Shown: positions 41,154-50,580, counted from the stretch's first letter. The stretch is DNA of 64,000 bases from JANMDU01 sp031375105 (GCA_031375105.1 JANMHJ010000060.1:15490-79489), one strand, 5' to 3'. The notes: a model not told the origin generated them from the letters alone. Made by a program: numbers and translations.

Positions 41154-42316
41154 CACAGCGTTTGGGTTTGGATGAAAGCTCTCACACGCTCATCTTCAGG
41201 CACATGCCCCGTGTGAACAAAATTCGCCAAAGACCGCGCCAAAGCATCCATATCGAAACCCGCACCACGCAGCCTGATCGGCATATCGCTGCCGCGCACT
41301 ACAGAGCGGCAATACGAATCGATGAATAACTGCTCCATCCATTGCGTGCTGCGCAGCTCATAGAGCGCAGCCATCGCACGGATGTAATCTGCCTTATCCA
41401 CATCCGCAAACGACAAGGGAAGCAGCCCAGCACTGACTAACGGATAGTTCGCTGCCAAACGCGCTGTGCGCTTGTTCCCATTGGCGAAGGCTTGTAAATA
41501 CGGGATGCGCGTCATTAAATACAAAGCCGCCTGAAATGCCTCCATACCAAGAGCCGTCTGCACAATCGCCCCCAGCGCCCGAGCCACAAAGCCCGTTCCC
41601 GGCCTGAAAGGTGGCAAATAGGCCGATGCAGCCAGGTTCACCTCTTCATATTCACGCGGCTTGCCTCGCTGATGCAATGGCAAAAAGTGATCCGAAGTGG
41701 CCACCTCGGCGATCTGGTGATCATCTGTTAGCAAATCATGCATAGCGCATACATTTTCGAGCGTCAACCCCGGATGCGACCACAGGTATTCGATCGCGCG
41801 TTTGTGATTCAAAATCAGCACTGCATCTTCCGTCGGTTTGCCCGTGTTGCGCTGGCCATAATCGAGCAGAGATTGCGTATCCAAGGCCGAATACGTGCTG
41901 CCCTCCAGCACTGCCGAGCCCCAGGAAAAATGCACTAGAAATTGCGTTAAAAACCGCTTGTCCATCGGATTGGCCAACCCTTGGAGGCGGCGCATCCGCT
42001 GCGCCTTTTCCGCCGGCAATCCTGGCTCAGGCAACAGCAAAGCAGCATCAAAAACTGCCACAGACCGCTGCTGCCAAGATTGCGCAAAATATGCATCAAT
42101 ATCTGCCTTGGTAAACGCTGAGCGCGTCACATATCGCCTAGACCGCCCCGCTCCCACGGGCTCAATAGCGCCTTGCTGCACCAATTGCGTCAGCCGGCGA
42201 TTGATCGTAGAGCGGCTCAGCGCGGGTTGCAGTTGCTCCATCGTCTCAGGCGACATCCCCGCCGGCCCCGCTTCCTGAATCAAGCGCGCCAAGGGTGTGA
42301 GGTCATTGGTAGGCAT
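41153..42316 (-). CDS. Fic-family protein with winged-helix domain, catalytic His missing
   Basis: 387 aa. An N-terminal winged HTH (SRSTINRRLTQLVQQGAIEPVG) is followed by the Fic domain. An inhibitory-helix motif SAVLEG near residue 137 fits class II Fic proteins ((S/T)xxxE(G/N)). The core motif, normally H-x-F-x-x-G-N-G-R-x-x-R, reads Q-A-F-A-N-G-N-K-R-T-A-R near 272. The general-base His is replaced by Gln while the nucleotide-binding residues remain. AMP transfer should therefore be impaired, unless another reaction is used. It is coupled to murI by a 1-nt overlap. Confidence 0.8.
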   Translation of the reverse strand: MPTNDLTPLARLIQEAGPAGMSPETMEQLQPALSRSTINRRLTQLVQQGAIEPVGAGRSRRYVTRSAFTKADIDAYFAQSWQQRSVAVFDAALLLPEPGLPAEKAQRMRRLQGLANPMDKRFLTQFLVHFSWGSAVLEGSTYSALDTQSLLDYGQRNTGKPTEDAVLILNHKRAIEYLWSHPGLTLENVCAMHDLLTDDHQIAEVATSDHFLPLHQRGKPREYEEVNLAASAYLPPFRPGTGFVARALGAIVQTALGMEAFQAALYLMTRIPYLQAFANGNKRTARLAANYPLVSAGLLPLSFADVDKADYIRAMAALYELRSTQWMEQLFIDSYCRSVVRGSDMPIRLRGAGFDMDALARSLANFVHTGHVPEDERVRAFIQTQTL

Positions 42317-42446
42317 TTGAGATATTTTTTGACAAGTATTAATTTACTTAACTTGTTGAATTGTATAGATAAATCTATTTCATGTCACAAAATTTCATGC
42401 GATGATTTTTCTTATCAAGTTTGATCAACCTCTCGCAATCCTCGAT

Positions 42447-43502
42447 TCACAGCATCAGGGCATCGGAACGAAATTTTCGCTCCGCGCACCAAGCTTCAAA
42501 AGTCGGACGCAACATGTCGGGAATTTCAAAGACGAAATCGACATTCAGCGGATGGCTGCTCTCCATGAAATGCCGCACGGCATCGAGCAGCACATTGCCT
42601 TGCCTGCGATCTTTTTCTTTCTTAGCTGGATTGCGTTCGGGCTTATCAGCCAGCCAGAGCTTGTACAGCGCCATAAAGCGCGGATCTGGCACGGTGAGCG
42701 GGCAGGCACGGCCACGCACCGTAGCCACCACGGCGCTCACGGGTCTGCCCAGCAGCAGCCACTCTTGCTCCACCAAAGCCGCCATCGGAGCAAAGCCCTG
42801 CTCTTTGGGCAGCGGGTGGCAGCTCGGCGCAGCCAACAGTTCCACTTCATAGCCTTCAGAGTTCAGCGCTTGATAAGGCTTTTTCTTAGAGACAGCGTAG
42901 GTCGAATCAATGCTCTTCAACACATGAATCAGCGTCTTGCGCGGCTGCGCTTCAGCCTCTGTGCCTGCAAACACCAATGACGCCCGTGTCCCTCGCACCC
43001 AAGTCAAGTCAAAATCCTGCGTCTCTTCATTGCCCACAGGAAAAATCGCATTCGCTACCCATTCGTAAGCAGAAAACGCGTTCGTGCCCACCACCATCAA
43101 ATCCGTGCCCAGCAAGCCTTCAATATCCAGCTTGCGCAAAATCTCTGCCTGCTTATCAGGCAGCGACGGCAGGCGCATGCGGCGATACAGCGCAGCGCGG
43201 GTGGCTATCAATTCATCCGCATTGGCTACGCGCTCTTGCAGTTGCTGCTTTTCTTGCGTGTAAGCGGTCAATTGCTGCTCCGTTGCCTCGCCGCGCACGC
43301 CCAGGCTCGTGCCACTATCTTGCGTGGTTTGCTTGACGTAAAGATATTCGCTGCCCGAGCGCTCCGCCCAATACATGGAAATAGGCAGGTCTTGCAGGCT
43401 CTGCCGCGAGTCCAGCCAGAAGCTGTAAGCCTGCTCTAAATTAGCCGCTGTGCGCTGCGCATCGGCTGAAAAAGCAAGATATTGACTCTTCTCATAGATC
43501 AT
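42447..43502 (-). CDS. Nucleotidyltransferase-fold protein (GSU2403-like)
   Basis: 351 aa. An N-terminal helical part with a coiled coil (~75-100) precedes a nucleotidyltransferase core: GTNAFSAYEWVANAIF near 142 and the Asp pair in ETQDFDLTWVRG near 163. The C-terminal half resembles AbiEii-like substrate domains (FMALYKLWLADKPERNPAKKEKDRRQG). Relatives occur scattered in bacteria, often near mobile or defence genes; no partner is obvious here. A strong 18-bp-arm inverted repeat lies 20 bp upstream of the start and may control it. Confidence 0.6.
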   Translation of the reverse strand: MIYEKSQYLAFSADAQRTAANLEQAYSFWLDSRQSLQDLPISMYWAERSGSEYLYVKQTTQDSGTSLGVRGEATEQQLTAYTQEKQQLQERVANADELIATRAALYRRMRLPSLPDKQAEILRKLDIEGLLGTDLMVVGTNAFSAYEWVANAIFPVGNEETQDFDLTWVRGTRASLVFAGTEAEAQPRKTLIHVLKSIDSTYAVSKKKPYQALNSEGYEVELLAAPSCHPLPKEQGFAPMAALVEQEWLLLGRPVSAVVATVRGRACPLTVPDPRFMALYKLWLADKPERNPAKKEKDRRQGNVLLDAVRHFMESSHPLNVDFVFEIPDMLRPTFEAWCAERKFRSDALML

Positions 43503-43521
43503 AAGTCTATGATTTTAAACA

Positions 43522-43565
43522 ATTTGCACCATTCATGCGAGATTTTTCGCGTGAATGGTGCAAAT
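43522..43565. repeat. Long perfect-stem hairpin before the nucleotidyltransferase gene
   Basis: ATTTGCACCATTCATGCG (43522-43539) and its inverted copy (43548-43565) pair at 17 of 18 positions around an 8-nt loop. It lies between two genes on the minus strand. It could be an operator, a terminator for the upstream gene (weak T-run) or an RNA control element. Confidence 0.6.
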
Positions 43566-43571
43566 TCTTGC

Positions 43572-44111
43572 TCACGCCAGAGAATTCTTAGAAACAACAA
43601 AAGGCTTGATGATGCCTACCAAAAGAGCAAGGCAGATAAACCCCGTGATAGCACTAAGCGCAGGATGCACCCGAGCCAATAGCGCAGAGTCATTCGGGTT
43701 CCGTGGATCAACCCAAACTTGAATTTCTATTTTTTGCAGTTCAGTCTCAGGCCGCTTGAGAGATGCCATTCTTCGATTTTCAATGAGACGCGACAGCTTA
43801 TCGACCTCGCTTTGTATCCGCGCGCTAGAACTCGCACTGTGTCCCATCCAAACTGCCCCAAACGTTGACTGATCCCCTTGATAACCGGAGGAATTAAATT
43901 CATACTCGTACAGGAGTCGCGTTTTCCCTCCGCCCTTACTAGGGCCGTTAGATACGCGATTCGCTTTAAGCAAAACTGCATTGACTGGAATCGCTTTTAG
44001 CGCAGTTGTATAAAACTGCCCCCAACCTAGCCATGCAACGGATATCAAAGCTGCAAAACAAATCACTGCGGCTTTGTACCGTTTGAACACATCAGCAAAT
44101 TGATTGCTCAT
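43572..44111 (-). CDS. DUF3592-like membrane protein
   Basis: 179 aa with transmembrane segments at ~14-30 (AAVICFAALISVAWLGWG) and ~150-170 (LSAITGFICLALLVGII) bracketing a beta-rich domain with YEYEFNSSGYQGDQSTFG and QVWVDPRNPNDSALL, a pattern typical of DUF3592. Function unknown. It starts 4 bp after the fumarase gene ends, so the two may be co-transcribed, although no functional link is evident. Confidence 0.6.
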   Translation of the reverse strand: MSNQFADVFKRYKAAVICFAALISVAWLGWGQFYTTALKAIPVNAVLLKANRVSNGPSKGGGKTRLLYEYEFNSSGYQGDQSTFGAVWMGHSASSSARIQSEVDKLSRLIENRRMASLKRPETELQKIEIQVWVDPRNPNDSALLARVHPALSAITGFICLALLVGIIKPFVVSKNSLA

Positions 44112-44115
44112 AGGG

Positions 44116-45678
44116 TCAGCCTGCGGTTACTCCAATGCCTTTGAACTCACCCGTCGCAATCCGCTTCTGCCACTCCGCAGGCCCAGTAATGTGCGCGCTT
44201 GTGCCGCCGGAATCGACTGCGACCGTGACGGGCATGTCCACCACATCAAATTCGTAAATCGCTTCCATGCCGAGATCAGCGAAGCCGACGACTTTGGCGG
44301 TTTTGATGGCTTTAGAAACGAGATACGCAGCACCGCCGACCGCCATCAAATAAGCCGATTTATGTTTCTTGATCGCTGCGATACCTTCAGGGCCGCGCTC
44401 GGCTTTGCCGATCATGCTGATGAGGCCAGTTTGCGCGAGCATCATTTCTGTGAAGCCGTCCATGCGGGTGGCTGTCGTCGGGCCGGCAGGGCCGACTGCT
44501 TCGCCTTTGACCGGATCAACGGGGCCGACGTAATAAATCACGCGGTTGGTGAAATCGACGGGCAACTTCTCTCCAGCGGCGAGCATGGTTTGGATGCGTT
44601 TGTGGGCGGCGTCGCGCCCTGTGAGCATTTTTCCGCAGAGCAAAAGCGTTTGGCCGGGTAGCCAGCTAGCAACTTCTTCTTGAGTGAGTGTGTTCAGATC
44701 GACGCGCTTGGATTTCACGTAATCAGGTGCCCAATGCACATCAGGCCACAGGTCGAGCGAGGGCGGATCGAGATACACCGGGCTCGAACCATCCATCACG
44801 AGATGCGCATGGCGCGTGGCAGCGCAGTTGGGGATCATGGCAATCGGTTTACCAGCGGCATGTGTGGGATACATTTTGATTTTTACATCGAGCACGGTGG
44901 TCAAACCGCCCAAGCCTTGCGCGCCAATGCCAAGCGCATTGACTTTCTCATGCAGCTCCAAGCGCAGTGCTTCGGTTTTCGTCAAAGCTGCGCCAGAAGT
45001 CTGCTTGGCCTGCAGCTCATACATGTCGATGTCTTCCATCAGGCTTTCTTTGGCCATGAGCACGGCTTTCTCTGCCGTGCCACCGATGCCAATACCCAGC
45101 ATGCCCGGCGGGCACCAGCCTGCGCCCATGGTGGGCACGGTTTTGAGCACCCAATCCACCACACTGTCGCCCGGGTTGAGCATGTACAGCTTGCTTTTGT
45201 TTTCTGAGCCACCGCCTTTGGCCGCGACGCCAATGTCTAGCGTGTTACCCGGCACGAGCTGCACATTGATGACAGCGGGCGTGTTGTCTTTCGTGTTTTT
45301 ACGATCAAACTGCGGATCAGCCACGATACTCGCGCGCAGCGTGTTGTCTGGATGGTTATAAGCGCGGCGCACCCCTTCGTTGATCACATCATCTAAAGCG
45401 CCATCGCCAAACTCTTCGCAGCCTTCAAAGCGCACATCCATGCCGATTTTGAGAAACACGTTCACGATGCCCGTGTCTTGGCAAATAGGGCGATGGCCCT
45501 CGGCGCTCATGCGGCTGTTGGTGAGGATTTGCGCAATCGCATCTTTCGCAGCGGGCGATTGCTCACGCTCGTAGGCGCGTGCGAGATGAGCGATGTAATC
45601 TGCGGGGTGGTAGTAGCTGATGTATTGCAGCGCGCCGGCGATGGTGTCAACGATGTCTTGGGCTTTGATGGTTGTCAT
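44116..45678 (-). CDS. Class I fumarate hydratase
   Basis: [4Fe-4S]-dependent fumarase of the TCA cycle (fumarate to L-malate), 520 aa, the single-chain class I type. Signatures: PICQDTGIVNVF near 76, GKGGGSENKS-like AAKGGGSENKSKLYML, GWCPPGMLGIGIGGT, and the C-terminal beta part with GPVDPVKGEAVGPAGPTTATRMD. The Cys ligands are in CQDTG, in CPPG and in IPNCAATRH. The start is the first ATG (45678), with no strong ribosome site. It is oxygen-sensitive, as are other class I fumarases. Confidence 0.93.
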   Translation of the reverse strand: MTTIKAQDIVDTIAGALQYISYYHPADYIAHLARAYEREQSPAAKDAIAQILTNSRMSAEGHRPICQDTGIVNVFLKIGMDVRFEGCEEFGDGALDDVINEGVRRAYNHPDNTLRASIVADPQFDRKNTKDNTPAVINVQLVPGNTLDIGVAAKGGGSENKSKLYMLNPGDSVVDWVLKTVPTMGAGWCPPGMLGIGIGGTAEKAVLMAKESLMEDIDMYELQAKQTSGAALTKTEALRLELHEKVNALGIGAQGLGGLTTVLDVKIKMYPTHAAGKPIAMIPNCAATRHAHLVMDGSSPVYLDPPSLDLWPDVHWAPDYVKSKRVDLNTLTQEEVASWLPGQTLLLCGKMLTGRDAAHKRIQTMLAAGEKLPVDFTNRVIYYVGPVDPVKGEAVGPAGPTTATRMDGFTEMMLAQTGLISMIGKAERGPEGIAAIKKHKSAYLMAVGGAAYLVSKAIKTAKVVGFADLGMEAIYEFDVVDMPVTVAVDSGGTSAHITGPAEWQKRIATGEFKGIGVTAG

Positions 45679-45755
45679 GGCGATCCAAAATGAGAGTTTT
45701 TTGAGGGACTGAAAAGCCCAACGCTCTATTTTAGGTCTCTTGCGCTGCAGCCAGC

Positions 45756-45965
45756 TTACTTCTCAATTACCCACTGAATGATGTATTTCGCTACAAAGCC
45801 AGTCATGCCAAAAGCCAAGCCAAGAAACAAGACGAAGGTGCCGAATTTACCTGCCTTCGACTCCCACGCCAAATGCCCAATGATGAACAGCATGTAGAGC
45901 ACAAAGCCGCCAATGCCAAAGCTCAGGCCAAACGCCGAGATTTGCTCTTCTGTGAAGCCAAACAT
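45756..45965 (-). CDS. DUF2788 small membrane protein
   Basis: 69 aa with two transmembrane segments (FGIGGFVLYMLFIIGHLAW and FGTFVLFLGLAFGMTGFVA) and a short loop, matching the DUF2788 family. Function unknown. Its ATG overlaps the stop of the preceding DUF2189 gene (TGATG), so the two are translationally coupled. Confidence 0.8.
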   Translation of the reverse strand: MFGFTEEQISAFGLSFGIGGFVLYMLFIIGHLAWESKAGKFGTFVLFLGLAFGMTGFVAKYIIQWVIEK

Positions 45966-46834
45966 CAGAGCCGCTCCTCTGGCGGCATGCGCTCAGGCAG
46001 GCTGCTTGCCTCCACCAAATCGCGGTAAGCATGCCAGCTGGCATGGCCCAACCAAGGAACAATCACCACCAAACCAAGCATGGCGGTGGCCATACCGAGC
46101 AGCGTGAGCAACATGATGATGGCAGCCCACAAGGCCAATGCAACAGGATTGCGCATCACAGCCAGCCAACTCGTGAGCACAGCCTGCATCACTGTCGCGC
46201 GCCGGTCTAGCAAGAGAGGCATCGAGACGACGCTTGATGCAAACAAAGGCGCTGCCATCAGGCCGCCCAGCGTGAGCCACAGCTCAAAAAGAGAGTGCTG
46301 CGGAGACAACACCACATGGCGTAGGAAATCCATCGGCGTTTGAATCGGTTGCGCAGCCATCAAGGTGATCAACGAAGCAGAGGTCAACACCCAGCCAATA
46401 CCCGCCAAGCCCAGCAGCAGCCCGAATCGCACCAGACTCCAATAGCCGCCGCGCACGGCATAACGGGAATACTGCCAGCGCGTCCATGTGTTGATGATCA
46501 GAGTGATATCTGTTTTTTCATCTTTTTCGAGCGCTCGGCTGATCGCATACAAGCTGGTCGCTAACACCGGTGCAATCACCAGAAATCCAGAAAATGCGCC
46601 AGCCAGCAACCAAAATTTATCCCCTGCGATTCCGATCAGCAGCAGCCCAACGGTTGCCACCAACAAGCCATGCGCCAAGCTGATACCGCCCGCTCGCCAC
46701 ATGTCTCGCCAGCCTTTACCCAGCCATTGCAGGCATTGCGTGAGCTTGATCTCGCGAACTTTTGGCAAGTTGTTGTTGCTGGGATCAATCCAGCGCTCTG
46801 GTGGCGGAGAAGCTTCGGGCATGGCTTTGAGCAT
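45965..46834 (-). CDS. DUF2189 (BPSS1780-family) integral membrane protein
   Basis: 289 aa with about six transmembrane segments. The family features are an N-terminal basic cytoplasmic part (VREIKLTQCLQWLGKGWRDM), FLVIAPVLATSLYAISRALE and a C-terminal VVIVPWLGHASWHAYRDLV. Function unknown. It is divergent from a paralogue at 46928; the two promoters share one FNR-type box. Confidence 0.8.
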   Translation of the reverse strand: MLKAMPEASPPPERWIDPSNNNLPKVREIKLTQCLQWLGKGWRDMWRAGGISLAHGLLVATVGLLLIGIAGDKFWLLAGAFSGFLVIAPVLATSLYAISRALEKDEKTDITLIINTWTRWQYSRYAVRGGYWSLVRFGLLLGLAGIGWVLTSASLITLMAAQPIQTPMDFLRHVVLSPQHSLFELWLTLGGLMAAPLFASSVVSMPLLLDRRATVMQAVLTSWLAVMRNPVALALWAAIIMLLTLLGMATAMLGLVVIVPWLGHASWHAYRDLVEASSLPERMPPEERL

Positions 46835-46857
46835 ACTGGTGCGCTACACCGCGCCTC

Positions 46858-46871
46858 TTGATCTAGATCAA
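46858..46871. promoter_or_regulatory. FNR/ANR box between the two DUF2189 genes
   Basis: TTGATCTAGATCAA is a perfect match to the palindromic FNR consensus TTGAT-N4-ATCAA. It lies 24 bp from the minus-strand ATG and 57 bp from the plus-strand ATG, so it may serve one or both promoters. Confidence 0.75.
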
Positions 46872-46927
46872 ACCACCAGCAGCCTGTTTCGCACAAGATA
46901 CCTGATGCACTGAAACTCGCCCGCTTC

Positions 46928-47734
46928 ATGACCGATTTACCTGAGCCCACTGATACGATTTCTCAGCCTGCCGCGCGGCAGATGCCGCGCCCTACGGCGA
47001 TCGGCTTTGTGGATCCCATCCGCTGGCTGATCGCGGGTGTGAAAGACGCGTTGGCGCATCCTGGTATTGCCTTGTTTTATGGCATCTGCTTTTGGCTGAT
47101 GGCCTATGTGCTCGGCGCGGTTTTTCGCCATAAACCGGAATACAGCATGAGCATCGTTTCGGGCTGCCTGCTGGTCGGCCCTTTTTTAGCCATGGGGCTC
47201 TACGATGTGAGCCGCCGCATCGAGCGCGGCTTGAGGCCGGCGTTGTCTGCATCCATCACCTGCTGGGATCAGCATTTGGGCAGCATGGGCATGCTGGTGC
47301 TTGTTTTAATCGTGCTGGAGCTGCTTTGGGGGCGGGCTTCACTGGTGGTTTTTGCCGTTTTTTTCAACACCAGCTTATCGGGCACACCCGATGTGCTTCA
47401 GGCGCTGCTGTCTCCCGACAATTGGGAATTCATTGCGATTTATATGGCCGTTGGCGGGTTGTTCGCAGCTTTGGTGTTTTCCACCTCGGTGGTTTCTATT
47501 CCTATGATCCTAGACCGCAACACCGATGCCGTGACAGCCGCCATCACCAGCATGGCCGTCGTGTTGAGCAATATCTTGGTGATGATCTGGTGGGGCTTGC
47601 TGATTGTCAGCTTGGTGCTGACAGCATTGCTTTTGCCTTGGTCTATCGGCATTGTTGTGGTTGGCCCGGTCTTAGGCCACGCCACCTGGCACGCATACCG
47701 TGCCTGTGTGCGATGGGAAAGGGTCAATGATTAG
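46928..47734 (+). CDS. DUF2189 (BPSS1780-family) integral membrane protein, paralogue
   Basis: 268 aa, same layout as the divergent neighbour: VGPFLAMGLYDVSRRIERG, FSTSVVSIPMILDRNTDAV and VVVGPVLGHATWHAYRACV align with it residue by residue in the same order. About six transmembrane segments. Function unknown, but the shared FNR-type box suggests expression under low oxygen. Its 3' end overlaps the convergent UPF0114 gene by 11 bp. Confidence 0.8.
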   Translation: MTDLPEPTDTISQPAARQMPRPTAIGFVDPIRWLIAGVKDALAHPGIALFYGICFWLMAYVLGAVFRHKPEYSMSIVSGCLLVGPFLAMGLYDVSRRIERGLRPALSASITCWDQHLGSMGMLVLVLIVLELLWGRASLVVFAVFFNTSLSGTPDVLQALLSPDNWEFIAIYMAVGGLFAALVFSTSVVSIPMILDRNTDAVTAAITSMAVVLSNILVMIWWGLLIVSLVLTALLLPWSIGIVVVGPVLGHATWHAYRACVRWERVND

Positions 47735-48347
47735 GCGTGTCATCCTTCGCCCGACCATCCAGTTTGCGGGTGACATGGTCGCTGTGGCTCATGAGCTTGT
47801 CCGTGTAAGCAATCGCCATCGCAGAGAGCAAGAAGACGACATGGATGATGGTTTGATACATCAGCACCTGTTCGGTGTAATTGGCGGCATTGATGAAGGT
47901 TTTGAGCAGGTGGATGGAGGAGATGCCGATGATGGCCGTAGCGAGTTTGACTTTCAGCACACTTGCATTCACATGCGAAAGCCATTCAGGCTGATCAGGA
48001 TGGTCTTCCAGATTCATGCGGCTCACAAACGTCTCGTAGCCGCCGATGATCACCATGATCAGCAGGTTGGAGATCATCACCACATCAATCAGCGCGAGCA
48101 CCACCAACATGATCACCGTTTCATTGAGCGAGGTGATGGGCACATCCGTTTTGTAGCCAATGCTTTTCACCAGCGCGGCCACATCCGATTGACTGCCGAA
48201 AGCAGCAAAAATCAAGTGATACAGCTCTAAGAAGAAATGCCAGACATAAACGCATTGCGCCAAAATCAGACCGATATACAGAGGCAATTGCAGCCAGCGG
48301 CTGGCAAAAATCATATTGGGGAGGGTACGCATACGGTTATGTTTCAT
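47724..48347 (-). CDS. UPF0114 (YqhA-family) membrane protein
   Basis: 207 aa with about four transmembrane segments (LYIGLILAQCVYVWHF, TVIMLVVLALIDVVMI, VKLATAIIGISSIHLLKTF). The conserved stretch SNLLIMVIIGGYETFVSRM is diagnostic of UPF0114. Function unknown. The ATG at 48347 is chosen as the start of the family homology; a later ATG at 48332 is also possible. Confidence 0.85.
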   Translation of the reverse strand: MKHNRMRTLPNMIFASRWLQLPLYIGLILAQCVYVWHFFLELYHLIFAAFGSQSDVAALVKSIGYKTDVPITSLNETVIMLVVLALIDVVMISNLLIMVIIGGYETFVSRMNLEDHPDQPEWLSHVNASVLKVKLATAIIGISSIHLLKTFINAANYTEQVLMYQTIIHVVFLLSAMAIAYTDKLMSHSDHVTRKLDGRAKDDTPNH

Positions 48348-48499
48348 TTTAGAAATACGGGAAAACACGAATAAAGCTGATTGTAGTGGGCGATACGCTT
48401 GATGCATTGGCGTGTCGCCCTCGCGTCAGAAGCCCGTAAGAGCAATCCGCGACATTACTGCCTGAATTTTCATCAAATCGTCACATTGGAGAATTTTGT

Positions 48500-50485
48500 A
48501 TGAGCACCGTTATTGAGTCTGTCTTGGTTGAAAACCGCGTCTTCAAACCCTCTGCCGCTTTCGCCAAAAAAGCGCGTATTGACAGCATGAGGCGCTTTGA
48601 CGCGATGAACACTTGTTTCGAGAAAGATTTTGAAGGCACTTGGGCACGCCTAGCGCGAGAAAACCTGCAATGGAGCAAACCCTTTACCAAGACCTTGAAT
48701 GCCTCCAAAGCGCCGTTCTACAAATGGTTTGAAGACGGCCAGCTCAACGCTTCTGCCAATTGCCTTGACAAACACATCGGTACACCGACTGAAAACAAAA
48801 CCGCCATCATTTTTGAAGGCGACGATGGCTCTTCCACGAAGATCACCTACAAAGAATTGCTCGCCAAGGTAAGCCGCTTTGCCAACGCACTCAAAGCCCA
48901 AGGCATCAAAAAAGGCGACCGCGTCATCATTTATATGCCCATGACGGTGGAAGGCGTCGTCGCGATGCAAGCCTGCGCACGCATTGGCGCAACTCACAGC
49001 GTGGTTTTCGGCGGCTTCTCAGCCAAGAGCTTGAATGAACGCATCATTGACGCAGGCGCATCAGCCGTCATCACTGCCAACTTCCAAATGCGTGGCGGCA
49101 AAGAGCTGCCTCTGAAATCCATCGTGGACGAAGGCATTGCATTGGGCAATTGCACGACTTTGAAGAAGGTCTTGGTTTGGAGCCGCACCGCCTCGCCCTG
49201 CAACATGGTCGCAGGCCGTGATATTGGCTTTGAAGACGCGCTCAAAGGCCAAAAAGATGTGTGCGCCCCCGTGAGCGTAGGCGCAGAGCATCCGCTTTTC
49301 ATCCTCTACACCTCTGGCTCCACCGGCAAACCCAAAGGCGTGCAACACAGCACGGGCGGCTACCTACTCTGGGCCAAACTCACGATGGAGTGGACGTTTG
49401 ACATTCGCCCCTCCGATGTGTTTTGGTGTACGGCAGACATCGGCTGGATCACCGGTCACACCTACGTCGCTTACGGCCCTTTGGCTGCGGGCGCAACACA
49501 AGTGATCTTCGAAGGCATTCCCACCTACCCGAACGCTGGCCGCTTCTGGCAAATGATTGAAAAGCACAAAGTGAGTGTGTTTTACACCGCGCCCACGGCC
49601 ATTCGCTCGCTCATCAAAGCCTCTGAGGGCGATGCTGCCGTGCACCCTGCACGCAGCGATCTCTCCAGCCTGCGCATCTTGGGCTCAGTGGGCGAGCCGA
49701 TCAACCCAGAAGCCTGGATGTGGTATCACAAACATGTGGGCGGCTCTCGATGCCCGATTGTGGACACGTTTTGGCAAACGGAAACCGGCGGCCACGTCAT
49801 CACGCCCCTGCCCGGTGCCACGCCGCTCGTGCCCGGCTCTTGCACCCTGCCCTTGCCCGGCATCGCCGCTGCCATCGTCGATGAAACCGGCAACGATGTG
49901 CCCAATGGCTCCGGCGGTATCTTGGTCATCAAAAAGCCCTGGCCGAGCATGATCCGCACCATCTGGGGCGATCCAGAGCGCTTCAAAAAGAGCTACTTCC
50001 CCGAAGAGCTCAAAGGCTACTATTTGGCCGGCGACGGTGCAGTGCGCAGCAAAGACCGCGGCTATTTCCGCATCACGGGCCGCATCGACGACGTGCTCAA
50101 CGTGAGCGGCCACCGCTTGGGCACGATGGAAATCGAATCGGCCTTGGTCTCCTGCACACACCTCGTAGCCGAAGCCGCCGTGGTGGGCCGGCCAGACGAC
50201 ATGACCGGCGAGGCCATCAGTGCCTTTGTGGTCTTGAAGCGCAGCCGCCCCACTGGCGACGAAGCCCTGAAAATTGCCACCGAGCTGCGCAACTGGGTGG
50301 CCAAAGAAATCGGCCCGATTGCCAAACCGAAAGACATCCGCTTCGGCGACAACCTGCCCAAAACCCGCAGCGGCAAAATCATGCGCCGCTTGCTTCGCTC
50401 GCTGGCCAAAGGCGAGGCGATCACGCAAGATATCTCCACTCTGGAGAATCCGGCGATTTTGGAGCAGTTGGCGCAGAAGCTATGA
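48500..50485 (+). CDS. acs: Acetyl-CoA synthetase
   Basis: Converts acetate, ATP and CoA to acetyl-CoA via acetyl-AMP, 661 aa. The AMP-binding motif is YTSGSTGKPKG (~271). The substrate-pocket region VDTFWQTETGG keeps the second Trp typical of acetate-specific enzymes, and the acylation-sensitive Lys lies in RSGKIMRRLLR (~626). Phe replaces the first Trp of the usual WW pair, so propionate may also be used. GGAG precedes the ATG. Monocistronic; the 3' end is followed by element A copy R8. Confidence 0.9.
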   Translation: MSTVIESVLVENRVFKPSAAFAKKARIDSMRRFDAMNTCFEKDFEGTWARLARENLQWSKPFTKTLNASKAPFYKWFEDGQLNASANCLDKHIGTPTENKTAIIFEGDDGSSTKITYKELLAKVSRFANALKAQGIKKGDRVIIYMPMTVEGVVAMQACARIGATHSVVFGGFSAKSLNERIIDAGASAVITANFQMRGGKELPLKSIVDEGIALGNCTTLKKVLVWSRTASPCNMVAGRDIGFEDALKGQKDVCAPVSVGAEHPLFILYTSGSTGKPKGVQHSTGGYLLWAKLTMEWTFDIRPSDVFWCTADIGWITGHTYVAYGPLAAGATQVIFEGIPTYPNAGRFWQMIEKHKVSVFYTAPTAIRSLIKASEGDAAVHPARSDLSSLRILGSVGEPINPEAWMWYHKHVGGSRCPIVDTFWQTETGGHVITPLPGATPLVPGSCTLPLPGIAAAIVDETGNDVPNGSGGILVIKKPWPSMIRTIWGDPERFKKSYFPEELKGYYLAGDGAVRSKDRGYFRITGRIDDVLNVSGHRLGTMEIESALVSCTHLVAEAAVVGRPDDMTGEAISAFVVLKRSRPTGDEALKIATELRNWVAKEIGPIAKPKDIRFGDNLPKTRSGKIMRRLLRSLAKGEAITQDISTLENPAILEQLAQKL

Positions 50486-50505
50486 TCGCGTTGCGTTGCA
50501 GTGAT

Positions 50506-50546
50506 GCTATGCTTTAGATAGCATCCTGCGCATATTCTATAAGGGC
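50506..50546 (+). repeat. Element A copy R8
   Basis: GCTATGCTTTAGATAGCATC, then CTGCGCATATTCTATAAGGGC. It lies in the intergenic gap after acs, between convergent genes. Confidence 0.85.
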
Positions 50547-50580
50547 AATGACCGTTGTTTCATCTGAAGATCGCTCCAGA

